Assembly (NCBI RefSeq): GCF_000333015.1
Contig: NZ_BANT01000037.1
Location: forward strand, 1 to 58,339
Length of the DNA stretch: 58,339 nt
Direction of reading: 5' to 3'
From: Gordonia hirsuta DSM 44140 = NBRC 16056
GTDB lineage: Bacteria > Actinomycetota > Actinomycetes > Mycobacteriales > Mycobacteriaceae
The number at the start of each line of letters is the position of its first letter. Position 1 is the first letter of the stretch. A program made the position numbers and the translations under genes. The notes below the pieces were generated by a model that saw nothing but the letters and a program-made list of their open reading frames with translations, did not search any database and had not been told where the DNA came from. Of this stretch, positions 8,842 through 16,703 are shown piece by piece.

Positions 8842-11022
8842 TTACTGCGCGGCAACGGTCTGCGCGGCGGCCTCTTCGGAAGTGGTGCCGATCGCCTTGG
8901 CCACGATGACACCGACGGCCGCCACCACCGTGCCCACGGCCAGCGCGATCAGGAACTTCCACCAGGTACCGTTCATCGCGAACAGGACGAATACGCCGCC
9001 GTGCGGGGCCCGCAACTGCACGTCCAGGGCCATGACCAGACCACCGGTGACCGCCCCGCCGATCATCATCGGCGGGATGACGCGCAGCGGATCGGCGGCG
9101 GCGAACGGAATGGCGCCTTCGGAGATGAACGAGGCACCCAGCAGCCAGGCGGCCTTGCCGTTCTCGCGCTCGGGATCGGTGAACCGGCCCGGACGCAACA
9201 CCGTCGAGGCCAGCGCCAGCGCCAGGGGCGGTACCATTCCGGCGGCCATGACCGCGGCCATGATCTGCCACTGCGCCACACCGGCCGAAGTCAGCCCCAA
9301 TCCGGCGACGCCGAAGGCGTAGGCGGCCTTGTTGACCGGGCCGCCCAGGTCGAAGCACATCATCAGGCCAAGAACCACACCGAGGGCGATCTTGGAGCCG
9401 CCGCTCATGCTGTTGAGGCCGTCGGTCATCTGCTCGTTGACCCATCCCAGTGGGCGTCCGAGGAACATGTACATGATCACGCCCACGACCAGCGAGGCGC
9501 ACAACGGGATGATGACCACCGGCATCAAGCCGGCCGCCCACCGCGGCAGGTTCAGCCGGGTGAGCCACAGCGCCACCACACCGGCGAACAGGCCGCCGAT
9601 CAAGCCGCCGATGAAGCCGGAGCTGACGGCCAGAGCGACCGCACCGGCGGTGAAACCCGGGGCGATACCGGGACGATCAGCGATCGCATAGGCGATGTAC
9701 CCGGCCAGTACGGGGACCATGAACGCCATGGCCAGACTGCCGATCGCGAAGAAGACCGCGCCCAGATACTGCATGACGCCACCGGGTGGGAGATTCCACA
9801 GGCTGTTGTTCAACGCGTAGAACGCAGCGTCGTTCATTCCGTCCATACACCCGGCAGCGGGATACAGGACGGTGCCCTCGTCCAGCCCGCTGGGCACGCA
9901 GACCTTCGCGTTGGCGATCTCGTAGCCGCCGAACAGGAATCCCAGGGCCATCAGCAGGCCCCCCGCGGCGACGAAGGGGATCATGTAGCTCACGCCGGTG
10001 AGCAGGGCCTGCTTCAGCCGGCCGCCGAAGCCGACCCCGGCGCCGGTCTCCTCCGCCGAGGACCCGCCGTCACCGGCGGCGACGCGCCGGGCGTGCGGAT
10101 CGGTCGCGGCCGCACGTGCCTCGGCAAGCATCGCATCGGGTTCGTTGATGGCCCGTTTGACACCGGATTCGATCACCGGTTTACCGGCGAAACGTTCGCG
10201 GCCCTTGACTCCGACGTCGGTGGCGAAGATGACGGCGCCGGCCCGCTTGATCTGATCGGCGGTGAACGGGGTGGTGCCCGAGGAGCCCTGTGTCTCCACC
10301 AGGTATTCCACCCCCGCACGCTCGGCGGCGAGCTTGAGCGCATCGGCGGCCATGTAGGTGTGTGCGATACCCGTCGGACACGCCGTGATCGCCAGGATCA
10401 GCTCTCCGGCGGACTCCGGGTCCGCCGCCGCGCCGGAGGATCCGGCCGCAGGCGCTGTGGCCCCCGCAGGAGTCTGGGCCGACGCCGAAGTCTGGGCCGC
10501 CGCCGAAGTCTGGGCCGACGCCGGCCGGGTCGCGGAAGATTCGGCGGCCGGTTTCGCAGCGGCCGGTTTAGGCGCGACCGCCTCGCCGACCAGCGTGACG
10601 ATGGCCTCGGTGTCGGGGGCTTGGCGCAGCTCGGCGACGAAATCGGGCCGGACGAGCGCCCGGGCCAGGGAACTCAGGAGCTTCATGTGCTCGGACCCCG
10701 CTCCGGCGGGGGCGGCGATCAGGAAGACGATGTCGGCCGGTCCGTCCGGTCCGCCGAAGTCGACCTTGTGCGACAGCCGCGCCATGGCCAGCGAGGCGGT
10801 GCTGACCGAGTCGACCCGGGCATGGGGAATGGCGAGACCGCCGGGCAGCCCCGTCGGCGATTTGGCTTCGCGTTCCAGAGCAGCCTCGGCCAGTTCGCCG
10901 GGGTCGCTGCAGCGCCCGGCCTCGGCGAGCAACTGGGCCAGACGCTTGATCACGGCGGCGGCATCGCCACCGGCATCGGCGTCGAGCAGAACCAGCTCCG
11001 GCACGATTATCGGTTCGGACAT
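8842..11022 (-). CDS. fruA: Fructose-specific PTS permease, EIIABC
   Basis: FruA imports fructose and phosphorylates it to fructose-1-phosphate, the FruK substrate. The 726 residues are ordered IIA (1-150, phospho-His H67 in IPHAR), an Ala/Ser/Thr-rich linker (about 150-205), IIB (205-305, phospho-Cys C215 in TACPTGIAHT) and the membrane IIC domain (about 330-720). The linker is encoded partly by an 18-bp tandem repeat. ATG at 11022 has AAGGA upstream; longer in-frame starts lack support. It follows fruK by 25 bp. Confidence 0.95.
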   Translation of the reverse strand: MSEPIIVPELVLLDADAGGDAAAVIKRLAQLLAEAGRCSDPGELAEAALEREAKSPTGLPGGLAIPHARVDSVSTASLAMARLSHKVDFGGPDGPADIVFLIAAPAGAGSEHMKLLSSLARALVRPDFVAELRQAPDTEAIVTLVGEAVAPKPAAAKPAAESSATRPASAQTSAAAQTSASAQTPAGATAPAAGSSGAAADPESAGELILAITACPTGIAHTYMAADALKLAAERAGVEYLVETQGSSGTTPFTADQIKRAGAVIFATDVGVKGRERFAGKPVIESGVKRAINEPDAMLAEARAAATDPHARRVAAGDGGSSAEETGAGVGFGGRLKQALLTGVSYMIPFVAAGGLLMALGFLFGGYEIANAKVCVPSGLDEGTVLYPAAGCMDGMNDAAFYALNNSLWNLPPGGVMQYLGAVFFAIGSLAMAFMVPVLAGYIAYAIADRPGIAPGFTAGAVALAVSSGFIGGLIGGLFAGVVALWLTRLNLPRWAAGLMPVVIIPLCASLVVGVIMYMFLGRPLGWVNEQMTDGLNSMSGGSKIALGVVLGLMMCFDLGGPVNKAAYAFGVAGLGLTSAGVAQWQIMAAVMAAGMVPPLALALASTVLRPGRFTDPERENGKAAWLLGASFISEGAIPFAAADPLRVIPPMMIGGAVTGGLVMALDVQLRAPHGGVFVLFAMNGTWWKFLIALAVGTVVAAVGVIVAKAIGTTSEEAAAQTVAAQ
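10471..10524. repeat. 18-bp tandem repeat, three units, in the fruA linker
   Basis: Three near-identical in-frame units begin at 10471, 10489 and 10507 (plus strand begins AGTCTGGGCC). They encode six-residue Ala/Gln/Thr/Ser steps in the IIA-IIB linker of FruA. Expansion or contraction would change linker length without a frameshift. Confidence 0.85.
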
Positions 11023-11047
11023 GGGATTTCCTTCACTAGTCGGCCGG

Positions 11048-11995
11048 TCAGGACAGTTGCCGGACAGCAACGCCGGCGAGATCGAGCTGTTTCGGCGTCG
11101 GCGGGGTGGTGCCCGGCAGCGCGGCGGCGGCCGAACCGTAGGCGACTGCGGTGCGCAGACACTTGGCCGGAGCGGACCCGCGTTGCTGGGCGATCAGGTA
11201 GCCGGCCAGAGAGGCATCGCCGGCCCCGACCGTGCTGCGCACCCGCACCGGCGGCGGGGTGGCGAACCACGTGTCGGCACCGACGGTCAGCAGCGCCCCC
11301 GCGCCGCCCAGAGTGGTCAGGACCGTGCCGCCGGTCCGCTCGGCCAGCGACGCGGCCGCCGTGGCCGCAGGGGCCAGATCACCGGCATCCGCGGCGGCCT
11401 CGAGCATCGCGCCGTCACCGCCGGTGAGTTCAGCGAGTTCGAAAGCGTTCGGCTTGAGCAGGTCGGGCCGCACCCCCGGGATCGCCAGCAGCGGGGAACC
11501 GGAGGTGTCCACAGCGACCTTCAGTCCAGCAGCATGCAGCCGGACGGTGACGCCGACGTACCAGTCCGCCGGCACCCCCGGGGGGAGCGAACCACTGAGC
11601 ACGACCCAGGAGGCACCCGCCGAGCAGTCGACGATCAGGTCGGTCAGATGCGCCAGGGCGGTGGGCGACAGTTCGGCGCCGGCCTCGTTGATCTTGGTCG
11701 TGGTGCCGTCGGGTTCGGCCAGCGTCAGGTTGACGCGGACATCGTCGTCGATCACCACACTGCGATAGGGCAGACCTGCCGAATCGAGTTGTTTGAGCAG
11801 CCGATCGCCGGGCGCGGCCGGGAGCAGTGCCAGCGTCGGCAGTCCGGCTTCGGCGATCGCGCGAGCGACGTTGATGCCCTTACCGCCCGGCTGACTGCGG
11901 ACGCTCCGGGCGCGCAGCACCTCGCCGCGCGTGAGCGGGCCGGGTAGTTCCACCGTCCGGTCCACGCTGGGATTGGCCGTCACGGTCACGATCAT
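11048..11995 (-). CDS. fruK: 1-phosphofructokinase FruK
   Basis: FruK phosphorylates fructose-1-phosphate to fructose-1,6-bisphosphate, linking the PTS to glycolysis. The 315-residue PfkB-family protein has the N-terminal TANPSVDRT, the GGKGINVA substrate motif (about 37-44) and the GAGD catalytic motif near the C-terminus. The ATG at 11995 overlaps the fruR stop (ATGA), so fruR-fruK-fruA form one transcription unit. Phosphate-sugar specificity is assigned from the PTS context and family motifs. Confidence 0.93.
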   Translation of the reverse strand: MIVTVTANPSVDRTVELPGPLTRGEVLRARSVRSQPGGKGINVARAIAEAGLPTLALLPAAPGDRLLKQLDSAGLPYRSVVIDDDVRVNLTLAEPDGTTTKINEAGAELSPTALAHLTDLIVDCSAGASWVVLSGSLPPGVPADWYVGVTVRLHAAGLKVAVDTSGSPLLAIPGVRPDLLKPNAFELAELTGGDGAMLEAAADAGDLAPAATAAASLAERTGGTVLTTLGGAGALLTVGADTWFATPPPVRVRSTVGAGDASLAGYLIAQQRGSAPAKCLRTAVAYGSAAAALPGTTPPTPKQLDLAGVAVRQLS

Positions 11996-12762
11996 GCGAT
12001 CACCACTTCGATATCCAGGGCCGTCAGGTCGGCCATCAGTGAGGGGTCGGCTTCGGCGTCGGTGACGAGGACGTCGATATCGGTCAGATCACCGAAGCTG
12101 ACCAGGTCTTCCCGGTTGAATTTGGACGAATCGGCCAGCACGACCACGGTGTTGGCGGCCGACAGCATCGCCCGCTTAGCGGCGGCCTCATCGGGGTCGG
12201 GGGTCGACAGACCATGGTCCAGGCTCAACCCGTTGACGCCCATGAACGCCACCGATGCGCGCATCCGGCGCAGGGTGTCGACGGTCGTCGCGCCCACGGC
12301 TGCCTGCGTCTTCCCGCGGATCCGTCCACCGACCACGGTCACTTCACACCGGGGCAGGGTCGAGAGATGGGTGGCCAGCGGGAGGGCATTGGTGATGACG
12401 GCCAGATCGCGGTCGCCGGCCAGCGCCAGTGCCGCGCGCAGTGTCGTCGTACCGGCGTCGAAGATGACCGAGCCGCCGGCGGGCGGCAGGAAGGCCTGCG
12501 CGGCCCGGCCGATGGCGGTCTTCTCGGCGAGCCGGGACTGCTCCCGTTGAGCCAGGTCAGGCTCATCGATCACGGCGACGATGTCGGGACGGACGGCCCC
12601 GCCGTGCACCCGCTGCACCACGCCCTGCCGTGCCAGCACCGCCAGGTCGCGGCGCACGGTCTCACCGGTCACCTCGAAACGCTGTGCCAGCTGGGTGACC
12701 GCCACGCGTCCACGTGCGCGGACCTCGCTGGCGATCGCCTGCTGTCGTTCTTCGGCGTACAC
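11992..12762 (-). CDS. fruR: DeoR-family repressor of the fructose PTS operon
   Basis: This 256-residue DeoR-type regulator has an N-terminal winged HTH (TQLAQRFEVTGETVRRDL) followed by a sugar-phosphate-sensing DeoRC domain. It heads the fruR-fruK-fruA operon and most likely represses it and perhaps the divergent ptsI, with fructose-1-phosphate as candidate inducer (family knowledge). GTG at 12762 is preferred because AGGGAG lies just upstream and the protein then begins at the family-typical YAEERQ; the GTG at 12786 adds eight residues without support. Confidence 0.88.
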   Translation of the reverse strand: MYAEERQQAIASEVRARGRVAVTQLAQRFEVTGETVRRDLAVLARQGVVQRVHGGAVRPDIVAVIDEPDLAQREQSRLAEKTAIGRAAQAFLPPAGGSVIFDAGTTTLRAALALAGDRDLAVITNALPLATHLSTLPRCEVTVVGGRIRGKTQAAVGATTVDTLRRMRASVAFMGVNGLSLDHGLSTPDPDEAAAKRAMLSAANTVVVLADSSKFNREDLVSFGDLTDIDVLVTDAEADPSLMADLTALDIEVVIA

Positions 12763-12847
12763 GCCGGCTCCCTGCGTAGAGTCCACGAATACGGGGCGGT
12801 GGGCCCGCTATCCGATTTGGGTATGCCTGTTTTTACCTGTGAATATG

Positions 12848-12875
12848 TTGACAAGTCAAGCACTTTTAGTAACGT
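12848..12875 (+). promoter_or_regulatory. ptsI promoter with overlapping operator palindrome
   Basis: TTGACA (12848-12853) and TAACGT (12870-12875) are separated by 16 nt. The inverted repeat TTGAC-AA-GTCAA (12848-12859) covers the -35 and, read on the other strand, supplies TTGTCA for fruR. This is a plausible FruR binding site controlling both directions; binding is inferred. Confidence 0.5.
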
Positions 12876-12900
12876 ACATCACATGAGCGGAGGAGTGGGC

Positions 12901-14583
12901 ATGGTGGAGAACTTCGGCGCGACGACGGTGGTTCAGGGCACGCCCGTGGTGCACGGCCTCGCCTACGGACCGGTGATCCGGCCCGCCGGTCGACCGGACT
13001 TCGGCCTGGACCCGGAGGCGACCGTGCCGCAGGAGGAGCGCGAAGCCGAGGCGCAGCGCTTCACCGCAGCAGTTGCCACGGTCGCCGATCGCTTCTCCGC
13101 ACGGGCCTCGGCCAGTACCGGGAGCTCGGCTGAGGTGCTGTCTGCGACGGCGACCCTGGCCAAGGACCGCGCGTGGAATCGCGCCGCGACCAAGGCGATC
13201 GCCGACGGCACTCCGGCCGCCGCGGCGACGGTGGCGGCCATCGAGCAGATCGCCGAGATGTTCCGGGGACTGGGCGGGCTGATGGCCGAACGAGTCACCG
13301 ACCTCGACGACATCCGCGACCGGGTGGTTGCCGAACTGCTCGGCCTGCCCGAGCCCGGGATCCCGATGCCGGACGAGCCGTCGGTGCTGTGCGCCGATGA
13401 CCTGGCTCCCGCCGATACCGCCGGCCTCGATCCGCAGCGAGTGATAGCCCTGGCCACGCGGCTGGGCGGGCCGTCGAGTCATACCGCCATCATCGCTCGG
13501 CAACTGGGGATTCCGTGCGTGGTCGCGATCGCTGAACTGGACAGCATCGCTGCCGGCAAGCAGATTTTCGTCGACGGCACGCGAGGACTGGTGGGCGTCG
13601 ATCCGAATCCGGAGGCGATCGGCGAGGCGGTGCAGCAGGCGCGTGAAGCGGCCGCCGCCGCCGAAGCCTGGCGGGGACCGGGTCGCACCGCCGACGGGAC
13701 CGAGGTCCTGATCCTGGCGAATGTGGCCGACGGAGCCTCGGCGCGGGCGGCGGCCGGGCTGGGCATCGTCGAGGGAGTGGGTCTGTTCCGTACCGAGCTG
13801 GCGTTCCTGGACCGGCCGGACGAGCCCTCGGTGGCTGAGCAGACCGAACTCTATCGCGAGGTGATCGATGCCTTCGACGGCCAGAAGGTGGTGATCCGGA
13901 CCCTGGATGCCGGTTCGGACAAACCACTCAAGTTCGTCGGGCTGCCCGAGGAGGCCAATCCGTCCCTGGGTGTCCGCGGGAACCGGATCGTTCTCACCGC
14001 ACCCCAGATCCGCGAGCACCAGCTCGATGCGCTCGCCGCAGCGGCACGGGGAACCACGGTGGTGCCGTGGGTGATGGCGCCGATGATCGCCACGGTCGCC
14101 GAGGCTCGGGAGTTCGCGGCTTTGGTGCGGGCCCGGGAGATGGTTCCCGGGGTCATGGTCGAAGTGCCCTCGGCAGCGGTGCAGGCCGACAAGATCCTGG
14201 CCGAGGTCGACTTCGTCTCCATCGGCACCAACGATCTGACCCAGTACACGATGGCTGCCGATCGGATGTCGCCGGAGTTGGCGGCGCTGACCGATCCCTG
14301 GCAGCCGGCGGTACTGGCGCTGATCGACCGTGTCGGGGCGGCCGGACTGGCGCAGGGCAAGCAGGTCGGGGTGTGCGGCGAGGCCGCCGCCGATCCGTTG
14401 CTGGCCTGCGTTCTGGTGGGCCTGGGAGTGCGCTCGCTGTCGGCGGCGCCGGCCGCAGTGGCACCGGTCGGCCTCAAACTCGGTGGTGTGACCCTGGACC
14501 AGTGTCGAGAGGCGGCTGCGGCGGCCGTGGGCGCCGAGAGTGCCGCGGGTGCCCGCGAGGCGGCTCGCGCGGTGCTGGGCTGA
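12901..14583 (+). CDS. ptsI: PTS Enzyme I (phosphoenolpyruvate-protein phosphotransferase)
   Basis: Enzyme I takes phosphate from PEP onto a histidine and passes it to HPr, the first step of all PTS uptake. The protein has 560 residues. The phospho-His is H194 in GGPSSHTAI, and the PEP-binding barrel carries the Arg motif GLFRTEL and the C-terminal VCGEAA cysteine motif. ATG at 12901 is preferred because GGAGGAG lies 5-12 nt upstream; ATG at 12883 would add six residues. It is divergent from fruR. Confidence 0.94.
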   Translation: MVENFGATTVVQGTPVVHGLAYGPVIRPAGRPDFGLDPEATVPQEEREAEAQRFTAAVATVADRFSARASASTGSSAEVLSATATLAKDRAWNRAATKAIADGTPAAAATVAAIEQIAEMFRGLGGLMAERVTDLDDIRDRVVAELLGLPEPGIPMPDEPSVLCADDLAPADTAGLDPQRVIALATRLGGPSSHTAIIARQLGIPCVVAIAELDSIAAGKQIFVDGTRGLVGVDPNPEAIGEAVQQAREAAAAAEAWRGPGRTADGTEVLILANVADGASARAAAGLGIVEGVGLFRTELAFLDRPDEPSVAEQTELYREVIDAFDGQKVVIRTLDAGSDKPLKFVGLPEEANPSLGVRGNRIVLTAPQIREHQLDALAAAARGTTVVPWVMAPMIATVAEAREFAALVRAREMVPGVMVEVPSAAVQADKILAEVDFVSIGTNDLTQYTMAADRMSPELAALTDPWQPAVLALIDRVGAAGLAQGKQVGVCGEAAADPLLACVLVGLGVRSLSAAPAAVAPVGLKLGGVTLDQCREAAAAAVGAESAAGAREAARAVLG

Positions 14584-14657
14584 ACGGACGCGGAATCATT
14601 CAGGGTGGAGGTCGTCTGGCCCCGGTGCGACCTCCAGGCGATTTCGTCCCAGCGCGC

Positions 14658-14687
14658 TGATGCCCGGACCGTTCGGTCCGGGCATCA
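14658..14687. terminator. Bidirectional terminator between ptsI and lexA
   Basis: A perfect 13-bp stem (arm TGATGCCCGGACC) with a GTTC tetraloop lies between the convergent genes. There is no long T-run, as is common in high-GC actinobacteria. Confidence 0.8.
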
Positions 14688-14713
14688 GTGTCGCGAGCGG
14701 GTGAGCCGGCGGG

Positions 14714-15421
14714 TCAGACTCGGCGCATCACGGTCACGACCTTGCCGAGGATCGCTGCATCGTCGCCCGGGATCGGGTCGAAGTGCTCGTTGTGCGGCAT
14801 CAGCCAGACGTGCCCGTCGATGCGCTTGAAGGTCTTCACGGTCGCCTCGCCGTCGATCATGGCCGCGACGATGTCACCGTTCTCGGCGACGTTCTGCTGG
14901 CGTACGACCACCCAGTCGCCGTCGCAGATGGCCGCGTCCACCATCGACTCGCCGACCACGCGCAGCAGGAACAGGGAGCCCTCGCCGACCAATTCCTTGG
15001 GCAGGGGGAACACGTCCTCGACGGCCTCCTCGGCCAGAATCGGACCGCCGGCAGCGATCCGGCCGAGGACCGGAACGTATGCGGGCGCCGGCATGCCGGA
15101 CTCGTCCGAGGCTGCGGCGGCTGCACTCCCCGGCGGCGGTGTCCGGTTGTCGTCGCGGACGTTGACCGCACGCGGCCGGTGCGGATCGCGCTTGAGCAGG
15201 CCGCGCCGCTCCAGGGTGCGCAACTGATGGGCGACCGACGAGGTCGACGTCAGCCCGACCGCTTCGCCGATCTCGCGGATGCTGGGTGGATAGCCCCGTT
15301 CACGCACCGACGATCGGATGCACTCGAGCACCTCGCGCTGACGCTGCGTCAGCGAGGCCTCCAGGGTCGCTGTCGCCAACAGCGGATCCACATTCGAGCT
15401 GCCGTGCGGTCCGTCGTTCAT
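14714..15421 (-). CDS. lexA: SOS repressor LexA
   Basis: LexA represses DNA-damage genes until RecA triggers self-cleavage. The 235-residue protein has an N-terminal winged HTH (to about residue 85) and an S24 protease domain. The scissile bond is A124-G125 in IAAGGP, with Ser159 (GESM) and Lys196 (ATVKTF) as the catalytic pair. The ATG at 15421 has GACCGGAG upstream. An 11-of-12 SOS box sits 67 bp upstream, supporting autoregulation. Confidence 0.96.
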   Translation of the reverse strand: MNDGPHGSSNVDPLLATATLEASLTQRQREVLECIRSSVRERGYPPSIREIGEAVGLTSTSSVAHQLRTLERRGLLKRDPHRPRAVNVRDDNRTPPPGSAAAAASDESGMPAPAYVPVLGRIAAGGPILAEEAVEDVFPLPKELVGEGSLFLLRVVGESMVDAAICDGDWVVVRQQNVAENGDIVAAMIDGEATVKTFKRIDGHVWLMPHNEHFDPIPGDDAAILGKVVTVMRRV

Positions 15422-15488
15422 CTCCGGTCCTTTCGTGGGTGGTCACCGGGGGCGGTGATCCCCAAGTTAGTCGAGTAGGTCACAGAAA

Positions 15489-15504
15489 TCAAACAATTGT
15501 TCGA
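15489..15504. promoter_or_regulatory. SOS box (LexA site) upstream of lexA
   Basis: TCAAAC-AATT-GTTCGA matches 11 of 12 fixed positions of the mycobacterial consensus TCGAAC-N4-GTTCGA. Confidence 0.8.
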
Positions 15505-15541
15505 CGTGTCGCGACATTTGTCGGAGGGGTGGTGTTAACTA

Positions 15542-15557
15542 TCGAACAAGAGTTCTT
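15542..15557. promoter_or_regulatory. SOS box upstream of the LysM gene
   Basis: TCGAAC-AAGA-GTTCTT matches 10 of 12 consensus positions and lies 27 bp before the LysM start, where LexA would block initiation. Confidence 0.7.
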
Positions 15558-15584
15558 CGAACATACGAACGACGGAGTTTGACG

Positions 15585-16148
15585 ATGACTATGACGCTGA
15601 ATCTGCGGACCGCCGACGCCGCCCAGAATCGCCATGCATTGACCGTGACCTGCGATGTTCCGGTCGTCGCTATGCGTGGGCAACGGCCGACCGCAGCGGC
15701 CGCCCCCACCTGCCGACCGACCGGGCGTCGCCGGGAGAACCGGCGTCCGGTGGTCCGATCGAGCGATTCCGGGCCGGCGCCGGCCACCTGGACCTCCCGC
15801 ACTGTTCGAACGACCGAGCCGATGCGGTCCACTCGTTCGAACAGCGCAGAGACGTCCATGTCGGCGCGCAGGGTCTGGGCCGTCGCCGTCCTGACCGGTG
15901 TGGCGCTGGCCGCGTTGGTGCTGCTGCTCGGTGCTCTCGGTTCGGACTACGAGCGCGCGGCCACCGGTGCTCCGGCGCAGACGCAGGTGGTGCATGTGCG
16001 CTCGGGTGAGTCGTTGTCGTCGCTGGCCGCGCGCCTGGCTCCGGAACAGTCGGCCGCCGCGGTGATCGCCGCGATTCGGGAACTGAACGGGCTGGAGGGT
16101 GTGGGCCTGCGCCCCGGGCAGGCGCTCGTGGTGCCGGCGTACCGGTGA
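15585..16148 (+). CDS. LysM membrane protein, SOS-linked (Rv2719c-like)
   Basis: This 187-residue protein has an Arg/Pro-rich N-terminal segment (1-88), one membrane helix (about 93-115) and a C-terminal LysM domain (about 130-187) that would bind peptidoglycan outside the membrane. The M. tuberculosis counterpart Rv2719c is a DNA-damage-induced protein linked to cell-division arrest, and a LexA site upstream fits that role. ATG at 15585 is chosen for CGGAG at 15573-15577; an in-frame TTG at 15579 is the alternative. The division-inhibitor role is inferred. Confidence 0.85.
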   Translation: MTMTLNLRTADAAQNRHALTVTCDVPVVAMRGQRPTAAAAPTCRPTGRRRENRRPVVRSSDSGPAPATWTSRTVRTTEPMRSTRSNSAETSMSARRVWAVAVLTGVALAALVLLLGALGSDYERAATGAPAQTQVVHVRSGESLSSLAARLAPEQSAAAVIAAIRELNGLEGVGLRPGQALVVPAYR

Positions 16149-16231
16149 ACACCGGCGCTGAAGTCGACGGCCCGGGGCCGGTAGGCCGGGGTGTCGGGGG
16201 ACAGGTGTGCAAATCCTGGCGGCCGTGCAGG

Positions 16232-16237
16232 TACGCT
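16232..16237 (+). promoter_or_regulatory. -10 element for leaderless nrdR
   Basis: TACGCT lies 6 nt before the nrdR ATG. Confidence 0.5.
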
Positions 16238-16243
16238 GAGGGC

Positions 16244-16702
16244 ATGCGCTGCCCGTTCTGCAAGAACGACGACACCCGGGTGGTCGATTCGCGTGCATCC
16301 GACGACGGTCTGACCATCCGGCGCCGTCGCGCATGCGCTGAGTGCGGCCGACGGTTCACGACGGTCGAGTCGGCCGTGCTGGCTGTGGTCAAGCGCAACG
16401 GAGTCACCGAACCGTTCAGCCGTGAAAAGGTGATGAAGGGCGTGCGGCGGGCATGCCAGGGCCGGCACGTCGACGAGGATTCGCTGGCCAAACTCGCCGA
16501 AGCCGTGGAGAACACGGTGCGGGCGTCCGGATCGGCGGAGGTTCCCAGCCATGAGGTGGGGCTGGCTATCCTCGGCCCGCTGCGCGAGCTTGATGAGGTC
16601 GCCTACCTGCGTTTCGCCTCGGTGTACCGCTCGTTTGAATCGGCCGACGACTTCCAGCGCGAGATCGACGATCTGCGCAAGGACCGCAGCCCGGTCGCCT
16701 GA
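16244..16702 (+). CDS. nrdR: Ribonucleotide reductase repressor NrdR
   Basis: NrdR represses ribonucleotide reductase genes in response to the ATP/dATP balance. The 152-residue protein has an N-terminal zinc ribbon (C3, C6, C31, C34) and an ATP-cone domain (about 46-136). The ATG at 16244 begins the invariant MRCPFC. The stop codon lies 1 bp from that of the convergent hrpA, leaving no space for a terminator. No ribonucleotide reductase gene is in the window. The position beside lexA and the LysM gene is conserved in mycobacteria. Confidence 0.95.
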   Translation: MRCPFCKNDDTRVVDSRASDDGLTIRRRRACAECGRRFTTVESAVLAVVKRNGVTEPFSREKVMKGVRRACQGRHVDEDSLAKLAEAVENTVRASGSAEVPSHEVGLAILGPLRELDEVAYLRFASVYRSFESADDFQREIDDLRKDRSPVA

Positions 16703-16703
16703 C

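Noticed and set aside
8584..11427. A 947-residue frame opposite fruA
   Set aside because: It is the antisense shadow of fruA and ptsH; its Gly/His/Gln-rich composition matches no protein family.
14584..14713. A small RNA gene between ptsI and lexA
   Set aside because: The only structure is the 13-bp hairpin with a tetraloop, which is sufficient as a terminator, and no promoter is seen.
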